A DNA stretch of 20,340 bases from a virus, in IMG/VR virus record IMGVR_UViG_3300042691_015373, positions 1-20,340 of that record; one strand, 5' to 3'. This document shows, piece after piece, positions 12,770-18,762 of this stretch. The notes under the pieces were generated by a model, which was not told where the DNA came from, made no database searches, and was given only the letters and a program-made list of their open reading frames with translations. Made by a program: the position numbers and the translations under genes. Numbering within the stretch: the stretch's first letter is position 1; each line of letters begins with the position of its first letter.

Positions 12770-14086
12770 ATGACCCACGATTTTAATTATGTTTGGGATA
12801 TGGTTAGTGATCTTAGGGCGACTAGCAGCACTATTGATAAGCAAGGGATTATTGAGGATTATTGTAATCATAATTCTGAGGCTGCAAGTTTTGCTAAGAA
12901 AATTCTTCTCTACACTTATCATCCTCTTTGGCAATATAATGTCACAAGTGATAATCTCAAGAAGAAAAACTCTTTGAGGGGAAAGTCTTATAAGAATTTC
13001 TTTGGTCTGCTAGACGACCTAAAGAGTCGCAAAATTACTGGTCACGATGCTATCGGAGCAGTCCATACTTTTATTGATAGTCAGTCAAATAAAAATCATA
13101 TCGAAGAACTCATTTATTGCATCATTGATAAAGATTTGAAAACTCGTGCTGGAGATAAGATTATCAACAAGGCTATTCCTGACCATATTCCAGAGTTTAG
13201 TGTTGCTCTTGCTGATAAATACGAGCCTAAACTTGTAGATTGGAAGGACGGTTGGTATGTATCTCGCAAAATTGACGGGGCCAGATGTATCGCTATTGTT
13301 GACGAAAATGGTGATGCTTCTTTCTTTTCACGAACCGGAAAATCTTTTGATACCCTTGATATTGTTGCTGGTGGAATCAAAGCACTGGGAATTACTAATG
13401 TTGTATTTGATGGTGAACTTTGTCTTGTGGATGATGAAGGTAATGAAGATTTTCAGGGAGTTATGAAGCAACTGAAGAAGAAGGATCATACTATTCCTAA
13501 TCCTTCATACAAAATTTTTGATATGGTTAGTCATGATGAATTTTATAGTAAGAAAGGCGAAAAAAATAAGCCATATTCTATTCGTTTGGCTAATCTAAAT
13601 GAAGTTATGAAAAAGAATGAGTGTCCGTGCCTCACTGTTCTGTATCAAGAACTAATTGAGGATGACGAACATTTTGCTGAATGGTCTGTGACAGCAAAAA
13701 ATGATGGTTGGGAAGGTCTGATGATTCGTGCTGATGAACCATATAAAGGCAAGCGATCCAAAGACCTTCTAAAGTTTAAAAGTTTCTTTGACGATGAGTA
13801 TGAAGTGATTGATATTGAAATGGGACCATTTAGGTATGTATCTAATGGTCAAGAGGCTGAAGAAACTATGCTTTCTTGCGTAATGATTAAACACAAAGAT
13901 CATATTGTTCGTGTTGGCAGTGGCTTTTCTATCGACCAGAGACAGGAGTTCTATTGTAATCCATCTAAAATTCTTGGCAAAATTATTACTGTTCAATATT
14001 TTGAAGAAACAAAGAATCAAGATGGTGGGATTAGTTTACGATTTCCAACATTTAAAATTTTACATGGAAACGACAGATTGATTTAG
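12770..14086 (+). CDS. ATP-dependent DNA ligase, 438 aa
   Basis: Seals nicks using ATP. An N-terminal helical domain (1-150) precedes the nucleotidyltransferase core. The adenylation motif KIDGAR has nucleophile Lys167; motif III-like VFDGEL is at 212-217, motif IV WEGLMIR at 314-320 and motif V LLKFK at 333-337. A C-terminal OB-fold with RVGSGFS and PTF near the end completes a ligase in the T4/T7 style, with normal length. ATG 12770 has GGAG 11 nt upstream; in-frame codons further upstream lie in the promoter. Arg and Gly codons often end in T (CGT, GGT), unlike the AGA-rich gene downstream. Together with UvsE and the glycosylase-like protein it could complete excision repair. Confidence 0.96.
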   Translation: MTHDFNYVWDMVSDLRATSSTIDKQGIIEDYCNHNSEAASFAKKILLYTYHPLWQYNVTSDNLKKKNSLRGKSYKNFFGLLDDLKSRKITGHDAIGAVHTFIDSQSNKNHIEELIYCIIDKDLKTRAGDKIINKAIPDHIPEFSVALADKYEPKLVDWKDGWYVSRKIDGARCIAIVDENGDASFFSRTGKSFDTLDIVAGGIKALGITNVVFDGELCLVDDEGNEDFQGVMKQLKKKDHTIPNPSYKIFDMVSHDEFYSKKGEKNKPYSIRLANLNEVMKKNECPCLTVLYQELIEDDEHFAEWSVTAKNDGWEGLMIRADEPYKGKRSKDLLKFKSFFDDEYEVIDIEMGPFRYVSNGQEAEETMLSCVMIKHKDHIVRVGSGFSIDQRQEFYCNPSKILGKIITVQYFEETKNQDGGISLRFPTFKILHGNDRLI

Positions 14087-14116
14087 TGTAATAAATATAA
14101 TGATGAGATTATATTT

Positions 14117-14767
14117 ATGTTACAAATATTTAGATCAAAATATGAATGGATATTTGATTATACTATTTATGGAGAAAGACACTCTGGCACTAATTTCTTA
14201 GAAAGTTGTATAAAACAACAATTTGGATTAGATATTACTTATTTCTATGGATTTAAACATTTTTTTGGTTGGACTAAACCAGAAATTTTAACCTATAAAG
14301 CAAGACATACTTTATTTTTAGGGATTACTCGTCATCCATACGATTGGATTTTAGCACTACAAAGACATCCTCATCATATACCAAAAGAGAATCTAAAATT
14401 TCCAGATTTTTTATTAAATGAATGGTATTCGGTTAGAGGAAAAATAGAACTTTTAGAAGATAGAAATTATACAAATAAACAAAGATACAAAAATATATTC
14501 GAATTACGAAAAGAAAAATGTATTTATTTATCAGAAATTTTACCAGTAATAATAAATAATTATGTTTTAATGTCTTATGATGATTTAAAATACAATCATT
14601 ATCAAACAATGAATATTATTGGAAATAGATTTAATCTAAAAACTATAGGAACTCCTCCTCCATTTTATGGTAAAGATCCAATCGAATTATCTCCTGAAAT
14701 AAAAGATATAATAGATAATAATATTGATTGGAAAGTTGAAGCAACTTTGGGATATTTTCCAAAATAG
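14117..14767 (+). CDS. sulfotransferase-like P-loop protein, 216 aa
   Basis: GERHSGTNFLESCI (residues 19-32) resembles the 5'-phosphosulfate-binding loop, and TRHPYDWILALQRHPHH (71-87) resembles the 3'-phosphate-binding element of PAPS-dependent sulfotransferases. The fold would be P-loop NTPase-like. Acceptor unknown; a surface glycan of host or phage is possible. The gene is much more AT-rich than the ligase upstream, using AGA, TTA and ATA codons heavily, which suggests separate acquisition or a different expression class. No good ribosome site precedes ATG 14117 (GATGAG at a long distance), so the start is the least certain point. Confidence 0.75.
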   Translation: MLQIFRSKYEWIFDYTIYGERHSGTNFLESCIKQQFGLDITYFYGFKHFFGWTKPEILTYKARHTLFLGITRHPYDWILALQRHPHHIPKENLKFPDFLLNEWYSVRGKIELLEDRNYTNKQRYKNIFELRKEKCIYLSEILPVIINNYVLMSYDDLKYNHYQTMNIIGNRFNLKTIGTPPPFYGKDPIELSPEIKDIIDNNIDWKVEATLGYFPK

Positions 14768-14771
14768 ACTG

Positions 14772-14800
14772 TTGACAACAACGTAGACTGCCGATACAAT
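14772..14800 (+). promoter_or_regulatory. sigma70-like promoter with CCGAT next to the -10 box
   Basis: TTGACA (14772-14777), 17-nt spacer, TACAAT (14795-14800). CCGAT (14791-14795) touches the -10 box rather than the -35 box. Drives the glycosylase-like gene at 14839. Confidence 0.8.
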
Positions 14801-14838
14801 GGTAGAAACAGCAATTGGAACACAGGAGCAAATTGGAA

Positions 14839-15534
14839 ATGATCGTTTTTAATCAGCATAATCAGTCAAATTATTCTACAACAAAAGCAGATGAATTTTT
14901 TAAGACTTTTCCGCGAGACAAAGTAGTTTCATACAAAGAATATTGGGAGAGTGTTCGTCCTCAGAATGTTGAGGATATTTTTCGTCGCTATCTTTTTGCC
15001 TATTGCAGCGTCCATACTACATGGAAAGGTAATTGTGCAGGATATACTGCTATCAAGAACTTTAATGAGTGGATTGACAATAAGGAAACACTACTGAATA
15101 AACTTCATAAGAGTGGCGTTGGACTTCACAATAATAGAACCAATTATATTTGGGATTTTAGCGAGAAGTTTTGGGCTAACCCTAAAAATTTTTATTTTAC
15201 TAGCAAGAAGGGTCATATTAAGAAACGTGACAGTATCTTGAACAAAATTAGTGGTATTGGTCTGGCTAAGATTAGTTTTGCTCTTGAAATGATTCATCCT
15301 AATGAGGCAAGAGTATTGTGTGGAGATGTTCACCAACTCAGACTTTACGATATGGAACATTTGAAGTATAATAAGAGCAAGAGTGGCTCAACCATGTATA
15401 AAAAGATGGAACGTCATTGGATGGTAAATTGTGGTAAGCACAAGATCCCATCTTATATTGCCCGTTCAATTTACTGGGATGCTTTGCAAAAGAAAGATGA
15501 TAGTAGATATTGGAGTTTTGTTCTGGAGGATTGA
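14839..15534 (+). CDS. HhH-GPD DNA glycosylase-like protein, 231 aa
   Basis: Residues 137-150 (ISGIGLAKISFALE) form a helix-hairpin-helix element, followed at 160-170 by LCGDVHQLRLY. In HhH-GPD base-excision enzymes the helix-hairpin-helix is followed at this distance by the catalytic Asp in a D-x-H-x-x-R pattern; Asp163 with H165 and R168 fits exactly. The N-terminal half is helical and Trp/Tyr-rich. This points to a lesion-specific DNA glycosylase or lyase; the target base cannot be predicted. ATG 14839 has GGAG upstream; an in-frame TTG at 14815 is less likely. CGT codons are common. Confidence 0.75.
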   Translation: MIVFNQHNQSNYSTTKADEFFKTFPRDKVVSYKEYWESVRPQNVEDIFRRYLFAYCSVHTTWKGNCAGYTAIKNFNEWIDNKETLLNKLHKSGVGLHNNRTNYIWDFSEKFWANPKNFYFTSKKGHIKKRDSILNKISGIGLAKISFALEMIHPNEARVLCGDVHQLRLYDMEHLKYNKSKSGSTMYKKMERHWMVNCGKHKIPSYIARSIYWDALQKKDDSRYWSFVLED

Positions 15535-15536
15535 TT

Positions 15537-15665
15537 ATGAGCGAAAATGGAAAAGGATCTAAAAGAAGGCCAAAATCAGTAGACCAAAAAACATGGGATG
15601 AAAACTATGAAAGAATATTCAGAAAAAGCAAAAATACTAAGCATGGTAAAATTCGAAAAAAATAA
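15537..15665 (+). CDS. small basic conserved phage protein, 42 aa
   Basis: GGAGGA 6 nt before ATG 15537 is one of the strongest ribosome sites here. The peptide has GKGSKRRPKSVDQKTWDENY and a Lys/Arg-rich end. It matches a very short, widespread phage protein type with 'KGSxRRP...F/W...NWDRIFG' that I recall without a function. Overlaps the following frame by 68 nt if that gene starts at 15598. Confidence 0.7.
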   Translation: MSENGKGSKRRPKSVDQKTWDENYERIFRKSKNTKHGKIRKK

Positions 15666-15909
15666 AACTTTGTTCATGCTTTGCGATTGTAAGAATGAGG
15701 TTTTAGTTTTAGAGTATGACCATGAATATGATTTTACTGAACTTTCAATATATGAAAGTATATCATCCTATGGTTATAGAATGTCGTTTTGGCAGAAATT
15801 ACGCTACATTTATCGGATTCTGGTAAATGGTGAACCATATTCTGATCAAATTATTCTCAATAAAGAGCAATTAAAAGACTTGTCCTCATTTATAAATGGG
15901 TGTATATAG
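15598..15909 (+). CDS. small hypothetical protein, up to 103 aa
   Basis: The core (LCDCKNEVLVLEYDHEYDF, then MSFWQKLRYIYRILVNG and DQIILNKEQLKDLSSFI) looks like a compact beta-plus-helix domain seen in other phage and bacterial small proteins, unnamed to me. The start is uncertain: ATG 15598, 15607 or 15643 are all in frame, and none has a good ribosome site; 15643 would reduce the overlap with the 42-aa gene from 68 to 23 nt. Confidence 0.65.
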   Translation: MKTMKEYSEKAKILSMVKFEKNKTLFMLCDCKNEVLVLEYDHEYDFTELSIYESISSYGYRMSFWQKLRYIYRILVNGEPYSDQIILNKEQLKDLSSFINGCI

Positions 15910-15910
15910 G

Positions 15911-15938
15911 ATAGTCTCATAATAAATTAGGAGGCTAT
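15911..15938 (+). promoter_or_regulatory. hairpin sequestering the Shine-Dalgarno of the 15941 gene
   Basis: ATAGTCTC (15911-15918) pairs with GAGGCTAT (15931-15938) over 8 bp with one G-U and a 12-nt loop. The right arm contains most of the GGAGG ribosome site. When folded, it would hide the site from ribosomes. Confidence 0.55.
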
Positions 15939-15940
15939 TT

Positions 15941-16138
15941 ATGATAATGAAAAATTATGTTACTGATGAACTAATTAATAAAGTACATCGTCTTAGTCAG
16001 GCTCTTAGTCAGGCTCTTAATCAGGCAGAGTCTATAATTAAAACTCTTGAAGAAGAAAATAACTCTTTAAAAGAAACATTATCATCAATTTATCGTAGAG
16101 AAAATTTAGTAAATAATGACTTTTTGATAGAAGTATAA
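15941..16138 (+). CDS. small coiled-coil protein with tandem repeat, 65 aa
   Basis: Almost the whole protein is a charged coiled coil. Residues from about 17 on read LSQALSQALNQAE, encoded by three tandem 12-nt units at 15991-16026. ATG 15941 has GGAGG 6 nt upstream, but that site is part of a hairpin. No other domain is present. Probably oligomeric; function unknown. Confidence 0.7.
   Translation: MIMKNYVTDELINKVHRLSQALSQALNQAESIIKTLEEENNSLKETLSSIYRRENLVNNDFLIEV
15991..16026 (+). repeat. three tandem 12-bp repeats inside a coiled-coil gene
   Basis: TCTTAGTCAGGC occurs at 15991-16002 and 16003-16014; a third copy at 16015-16026 differs at one base. Each unit adds four residues (L-S-Q-A) in frame, so copy-number change by slippage would preserve the reading frame but shift the heptad register. 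Confidence 0.85.
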
Positions 16139-16142
16139 ATAT

Positions 16143-16328
16143 ATGGATCGTTTAACAAAAAGTAAAACTAATAAAATGATTTTTGGAGTTTGTGGAGGAA
16201 TAGCAAATTGGACTGGTATTGATTCATCAATTATAAGATTAGGATTTATACTAGGAGCTATTTTTACTGGTAGTATTTTATTTTGGATTTATTTACTTTT
16301 AGGAATTTTACTTCCAATACAGGACTAA
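16143..16328 (+). CDS. PspC-domain membrane protein, 61 aa
   Basis: RLTKSKTNKMIFGVCGGIAN followed by a G-ID-x-x-IRLGF stretch and two hydrophobic segments is the PspC domain (phage shock protein C family), at about its usual minimal length. In bacteria PspC is an inner-membrane sensor or partner of the envelope stress response. In a phage it might mimic or dampen that response, or protect membrane integrity; this is inference. No strong ribosome site; the stop overlaps the next ATG as TAATG. Confidence 0.88.
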   Translation: MDRLTKSKTNKMIFGVCGGIANWTGIDSSIIRLGFILGAIFTGSILFWIYLLLGILLPIQD

Positions 16329-16942
16329 TGATACATTTTATTGCGGACACCCATTTTGGGCATAGAAATATTGTAGGATATTGTAATAGACCATTTCAAA
16401 CAACTGAAGAAATGGATTCTATTATAATTGATAGTATTAATTCTACAGTTAAACCTAAAGATACTTTATATTTTTTAGGGGATTTTTGTCATAGGGGTGG
16501 CGATCCTAAAAAATATCGCAAACAAATACATTGTCAAGATATTCATCTTATTCTTGGAAATCATGATAATGAAGAAAATTTTAGTAAAAAAGATTTTTCT
16601 TCGATAGGATTAATAAAAGAAATAATCTATTGTAATAAAAGAATTATACTATGTCATTATCCAATGAGGGCATGGAATAGAAGTTATCGTAATAGTTGGA
16701 TGTTATATGGTCATGTTCACGGTAGACTTCACAAAGAAGATATATCGTTAGGACGTTACACTCTTGATGTAGGAGTTGATAATAAAAGAGAGGGTCTACA
16801 ATTCGGTACTCCTTGGAGTTTTAAAGAATTACAGAAACTTTTTTCTCAGAGATCGAAAAAATTCTCAAGAGTCCCTATTGACAGGCCGATACAAGATGTT
16901 ACAATGAAGAAGTCGATGCGAGAGGATCAGTCGAGCGACTGA
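16328..16942 (+). CDS. calcineurin-like metallophosphoesterase, 204 aa
   Basis: All metal-binding motifs are present: D7-x-H9 in FIADTHFGH, GD (51-52) in FLGDFCHRGG, GNHD (77-80), CHYP at about 109-112 and GHVHGR (128-133). The fold is that of small prokaryotic phosphoesterases, with unknown substrate (nucleotide, phosphoprotein or phosphodiester). ATG 16328 couples to the PspC gene (TAATG); an in-frame start at 16283 lies within that gene. The last 25 or so codons are written over the promoter at 16878 and the leader hairpin at 16917, so the C-terminus looks like a read-through extension rather than a conserved part. Confidence 0.92.
   Translation: MIHFIADTHFGHRNIVGYCNRPFQTTEEMDSIIIDSINSTVKPKDTLYFLGDFCHRGGDPKKYRKQIHCQDIHLILGNHDNEENFSKKDFSSIGLIKEIIYCNKRIILCHYPMRAWNRSYRNSWMLYGHVHGRLHKEDISLGRYTLDVGVDNKREGLQFGTPWSFKELQKLFSQRSKKFSRVPIDRPIQDVTMKKSMREDQSSD
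16878..16905 (+). promoter_or_regulatory. sigma70-like promoter with GCCGAT spacer motif
   Basis: TTGACA (16878-16883), 16-nt spacer GGCCGATACAAGATGT, TACAAT (16900-16905). It lies inside the 3' end of the phosphoesterase gene and drives the HTH-like gene, and possibly the tRNA-Leu downstream. Confidence 0.85.
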
Positions 16943-16948
16943 CTCGCA
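16917..16948 (+). promoter_or_regulatory. two-part stem-loop at the 5' end of the HTH-gene mRNA
   Basis: TGCGAG (16917-16922) pairs with CTCGCA (16943-16948); inside, CAGTC (16928-16932) pairs with GACTG (16937-16941) around GAGC. It begins a few nucleotides after the predicted transcription start and includes the phosphoesterase stop codon. A 5'-protecting hairpin or protein-binding site is likely. Confidence 0.55.
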
Positions 16949-16982
16949 AAGACAAAAATTGGAAGTGATTTGGAGGTTGATT

Positions 16983-17264
16983 ATGGCTGAAGTTACTATG
17001 GTTGAAAAGCAGAGTCGTGTTCGTTGCAGTGATGAACAGTTTCTTGAGGCAGTTTTTTCCAGCAAGACTTATGCTGAAATTGCGTCTAAGACAGGCCAGA
17101 AGGTAGCAACTACTGCTGCACGATATTCTCGTGCCAAAGAGGCTCTTGCTAAGAAGGGTATTGAACTTCCTGAGATGGAACGTGCGAAGCCCGTTAAGAC
17201 GATTGATAATGTTGAGGCTATGGCAGAGGTTGTTCGTCGCCTCAAGGCTCATGCCAACGGTTGA
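16983..17264 (+). CDS. helix-turn-helix-like DNA-binding protein, 93 aa
   Basis: TGGAGG 8 nt before ATG 16983 is a strong site; an in-frame ATG at 16959 is rejected. Residues 18-58 look like a helix-turn-helix unit (SDEQFLEAVFSS, then TYAEIASKTGQKVATTAARY), followed by a Lys/Pro linker and a C-terminal helix (VEAMAEVVRRLKAH). It could bind DNA as a phage regulator. Codons are unlike the AT-rich neighbours (Arg mostly CGT or CGC), typical of highly expressed phage genes. With its strong promoter and hairpin leader it is probably abundant. Confidence 0.75.
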   Translation: MAEVTMVEKQSRVRCSDEQFLEAVFSSKTYAEIASKTGQKVATTAARYSRAKEALAKKGIELPEMERAKPVKTIDNVEAMAEVVRRLKAHANG

Positions 17265-17276
17265 TTAAAAACCAAA

Positions 17277-17358
17277 GGGTGATCGGCTACAACCCTTAAA
17301 TGGTTGAGGCACAAAAAGTATTCAACCTCAAATCATTACTTGTTGTAGTCGGTCACTT
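17277..17358 (+). ncRNA. long stem-loop RNA upstream of tRNA-Leu
   Basis: GTGATCGGCTACAAC (17279-17293) pairs with GTTGTAGTCGGTCAC (17342-17356) over 15 bp with two G-U pairs; two further G-U pairs extend it to 17277/17358. The 48-nt interior can form either GGTTGA/TCAACC (17302-17307, 17322-17327) or the mutually exclusive TTGAGG/CCTCAA (17304-17309, 17326-17331). It ends 4 nt before the tRNA. An RNase III processing stem, a small structured RNA or an attenuator are possible; no T-tract follows. Confidence 0.6.
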
Positions 17359-17362
17359 ATAT

Positions 17363-17640
17363 GGGGCTTTGGCGAAATAGGCAGACGCAAGGGACTTATA
17401 CAATTTGAGTGCATAAGGAGAAATCTTTATAGTAGAACCTGTCAAATTCGGTGAAGGCTTAACTGCTAATACCGAGCCAAGCATAGAAATATGAAGGTGT
17501 AGAGACTTGACGGCAGGAACCTAAAATGAAAATTATGGTTAAGATAAAGTCCAGACTACAAACCGAAAGGGTAGTGAAAACTATAGTAGTAAGAAAATCC
17601 CTCGGAGAAATCCATGTGGGTTCGATTCCCACAAGCCCCA
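17363..17640 (+). tRNA. tRNA-Leu(UAA) interrupted by a group I intron
   Basis: Exon 1 is 17363-17397 and exon 2 is 17594-17640. Acceptor GGGGCTT/AAGCCCC is perfect, with discriminator A 17640. D stem GCG/CGC, anticodon stem AGGGA/TCCCT with loop CTTAAAA after splicing (anticodon UAA), a class II variable arm GGA-GAAA-TCC and T arm GTGGG/CCCAC with TTCGATT all fit a leucine tRNA. The mature RNA is 82 nt without CCA. The intron lies after U34, inside the anticodon. It reads UUA, a codon abundant in the AT-rich genes here. The antisense HNH gene ends at the very next base. Confidence 0.95.
17398..17593 (+). ncRNA. group I intron (IC3-like) in tRNA-Leu(UAA), 196 nt
   Basis: A self-splicing ribozyme core can be traced. 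P1 pairs exon ACTT with GAGT (17407-17410), giving U-G at the 5' splice site. P2 is ATAAGGA/TCTTTAT with a GAAA loop (17413-17430). P3 pairs CCTGTC (17438-17443) with GGCAGG (17512-17517). TCGGT/ACCGA is at 17448-17475, with CCGAGCCAAGC as the P4 strand. P7 is GACTT (17504-17508) with AAGTC (17547-17551). P8 is AACC/GGTT (17518-17540) and P9 is ACTAC/GTAGT with CCGAAAGG (17555-17575). The final base is G 17593. Position and core match the cyanobacterial and plastid tRNA-Leu(UAA) intron. It contains no ORF. Confidence 0.93.
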
Positions 17641-18099
17641 CTATTTATTTTTTGCACGATAGTTGTCAGTTAAAGCATGACAGTTAGGACAAAGTAATTC
17701 AAGATTGGATAAAGTATTATTTAAATTATTACCATCTTTATGATGTAGTTCAATAGGAATAAGTTGATTAAGCCAAGTTTTTTGTTTACAGTTATTGCAT
17801 TTGTGTTCAAAAATTTGTTCTTTGATTAGTCTCTTTTTAAGTTTCCAACTTTGTATAGTTTGTTTATTAGAAAGATAATCTTGAATAGATCTTTTTGGAC
17901 CTAATTTTTGACCTTTATTCCAACCCTGTAAAGTAAAATGAGAAATATCAATATTATACAATTTAATATGTTTCTTTAGACAGGCATAGTTTCCTCCTGC
18001 TGGAGCGATATTCATTTTTTGTAGACATTGACGATAACTAAAAGATTCTGAACAAATTTTAGATAAATTTTCTTTGGTATAATGATGTTTGTTATTCAT
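17641..18099 (-). CDS. HNH endonuclease, antisense to its neighbours, 152 aa
   Basis: C-terminal HNH domain with CNNC (101-104), LHH with KDGNN (118-125) and CPNCH (137-141). The N-terminal 60 residues look like the DNA-binding helix-turn-helix region common in mobile HNH nucleases (FSYRQCLQKMNIAPAGGNYA). The start at 18099 has AGAGGA 8 nt upstream; an upstream in-frame ATG at 18129 does not. This is the only minus-strand gene in the window, and its TAG (17643-17641) directly abuts the tRNA-Leu 3' end. It is probably a homing nuclease that recognises the tRNA locus. Confidence 0.9.
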   Translation of the reverse strand: MNNKHHYTKENLSKICSESFSYRQCLQKMNIAPAGGNYACLKKHIKLYNIDISHFTLQGWNKGQKLGPKRSIQDYLSNKQTIQSWKLKKRLIKEQIFEHKCNNCKQKTWLNQLIPIELHHKDGNNLNNTLSNLELLCPNCHALTDNYRAKNK

Positions 18100-18111
18100 A
18101 ATCGGTTCCTC

Positions 18112-18139
18112 TTGACATTCAAAAAGCAAACGCTAAAAT
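18112..18139 (+). promoter_or_regulatory. sigma70-like promoter without CCGAT
   Basis: TTGACA (18112-18117), 16-nt spacer, TAAAAT (18134-18139). It runs divergently from the HNH gene, whose ribosome site lies just beside it, and drives the gene at 18178. Confidence 0.65.
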
Positions 18140-18177
18140 AGATATACACCAAAACCTTTTAAGAACAAGGAAATCAA

Positions 18178-18393
18178 ATGAGCAAAAATTCGCTAGAACT
18201 ATACAAGATTGGCAGCAAAGTTAAGTTAGCAGATGATGTTTATGGAACTATTATTAGTATTCATATTAGTGGTGACAATAACGTGAGTTATGAATGTGGA
18301 TGGTGGAACGCTCGTTCTTATTCTACAGAAAGTTTTTCCGCAAACGATATTGAAGTTACAGTAGCGGAAAAAACTAAAATCGGATTTGCGTGA
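18178..18393 (+). CDS. small conserved-looking phage protein, 71 aa
   Basis: AAGGAAATCAA lies before ATG 18178. IGSKVKLADDVYGTIISIH opens a small beta-barrel-like pattern, followed by VSYECGWWNARSYS and a final KIGF. I recall a similar arrangement in unannotated phage and prophage proteins ('IGDxVxL...GxV..I...YEV.WW'). The fold could be an SH3-like barrel; function unknown. Confidence 0.7.
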   Translation: MSKNSLELYKIGSKVKLADDVYGTIISIHISGDNNVSYECGWWNARSYSTESFSANDIEVTVAEKTKIGFA

Positions 18394-18396
18394 TTT

Positions 18397-18762
18397 ATGG
18401 ATAAAGTTTCTAATCCACTAGACTATCTCATAGAGTGCTGCGAAACCGCCATTAATACTGGTAAATGGAATCTTACTAAATTTACAGTTCTTAATGCTAA
18501 AGATGAACTTCGTCGTTTGAGAGAATCTAAAAAAGATTTGGCGATTGAAGCATATAATGCTAATCAGTTTGCTGTAGACGAGATGAATCGCAATCTTGAT
18601 TATCAGAATATTGCTTGGGCCAGCATTAATAATCGTGGAGATTTTTATAATCTGACTTTGCATTATAATAGATTCTCTAATCAGGATGCTTTGATCCCGT
18701 TATATTGCAACAAAAAGGAGTTTCAAGAAAAGTATGGTAAGTTATCCAAACAGACTCTTTAA
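18397..18762 (+). CDS. hypothetical phage protein, 121 aa
   Basis: Starts 3 nt after the preceding stop; no clear ribosome site. The N-terminal two thirds are helical (LDYLIECCETAINTGKWNLT, then a KDELRRLRESK stretch), followed by a beta-looking tail. No family recognised. Overlaps the following gene by 29 nt. Confidence 0.65.
   Translation: MDKVSNPLDYLIECCETAINTGKWNLTKFTVLNAKDELRRLRESKKDLAIEAYNANQFAVDEMNRNLDYQNIAWASINNRGDFYNLTLHYNRFSNQDALIPLYCNKKEFQEKYGKLSKQTL

Noticed and set aside
13114-14020. Minus-strand ORFs within the DNA ligase gene
   Set aside because: All five ligase motifs lie in the plus frame; the antisense frames have no recognisable proteins or start signals.
14078-14101. Promoter before the sulfotransferase-like gene
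   Set aside because: A TATAAT exists at 14096, but the only TTGA-like box is about 12 nt away, too close for a sigma70 promoter.
16134-16141. T4-type late promoter (TATAAATA)
   Set aside because: TATAAATA-like strings occur occasionally but without consistent placement before genes; expected by chance in AT-rich DNA.
16865-17252. Minus-strand ORFs opposite the HTH-like gene
   Set aside because: They overlap a promoter, a leader hairpin and a well-supported plus-strand gene and show no domain.
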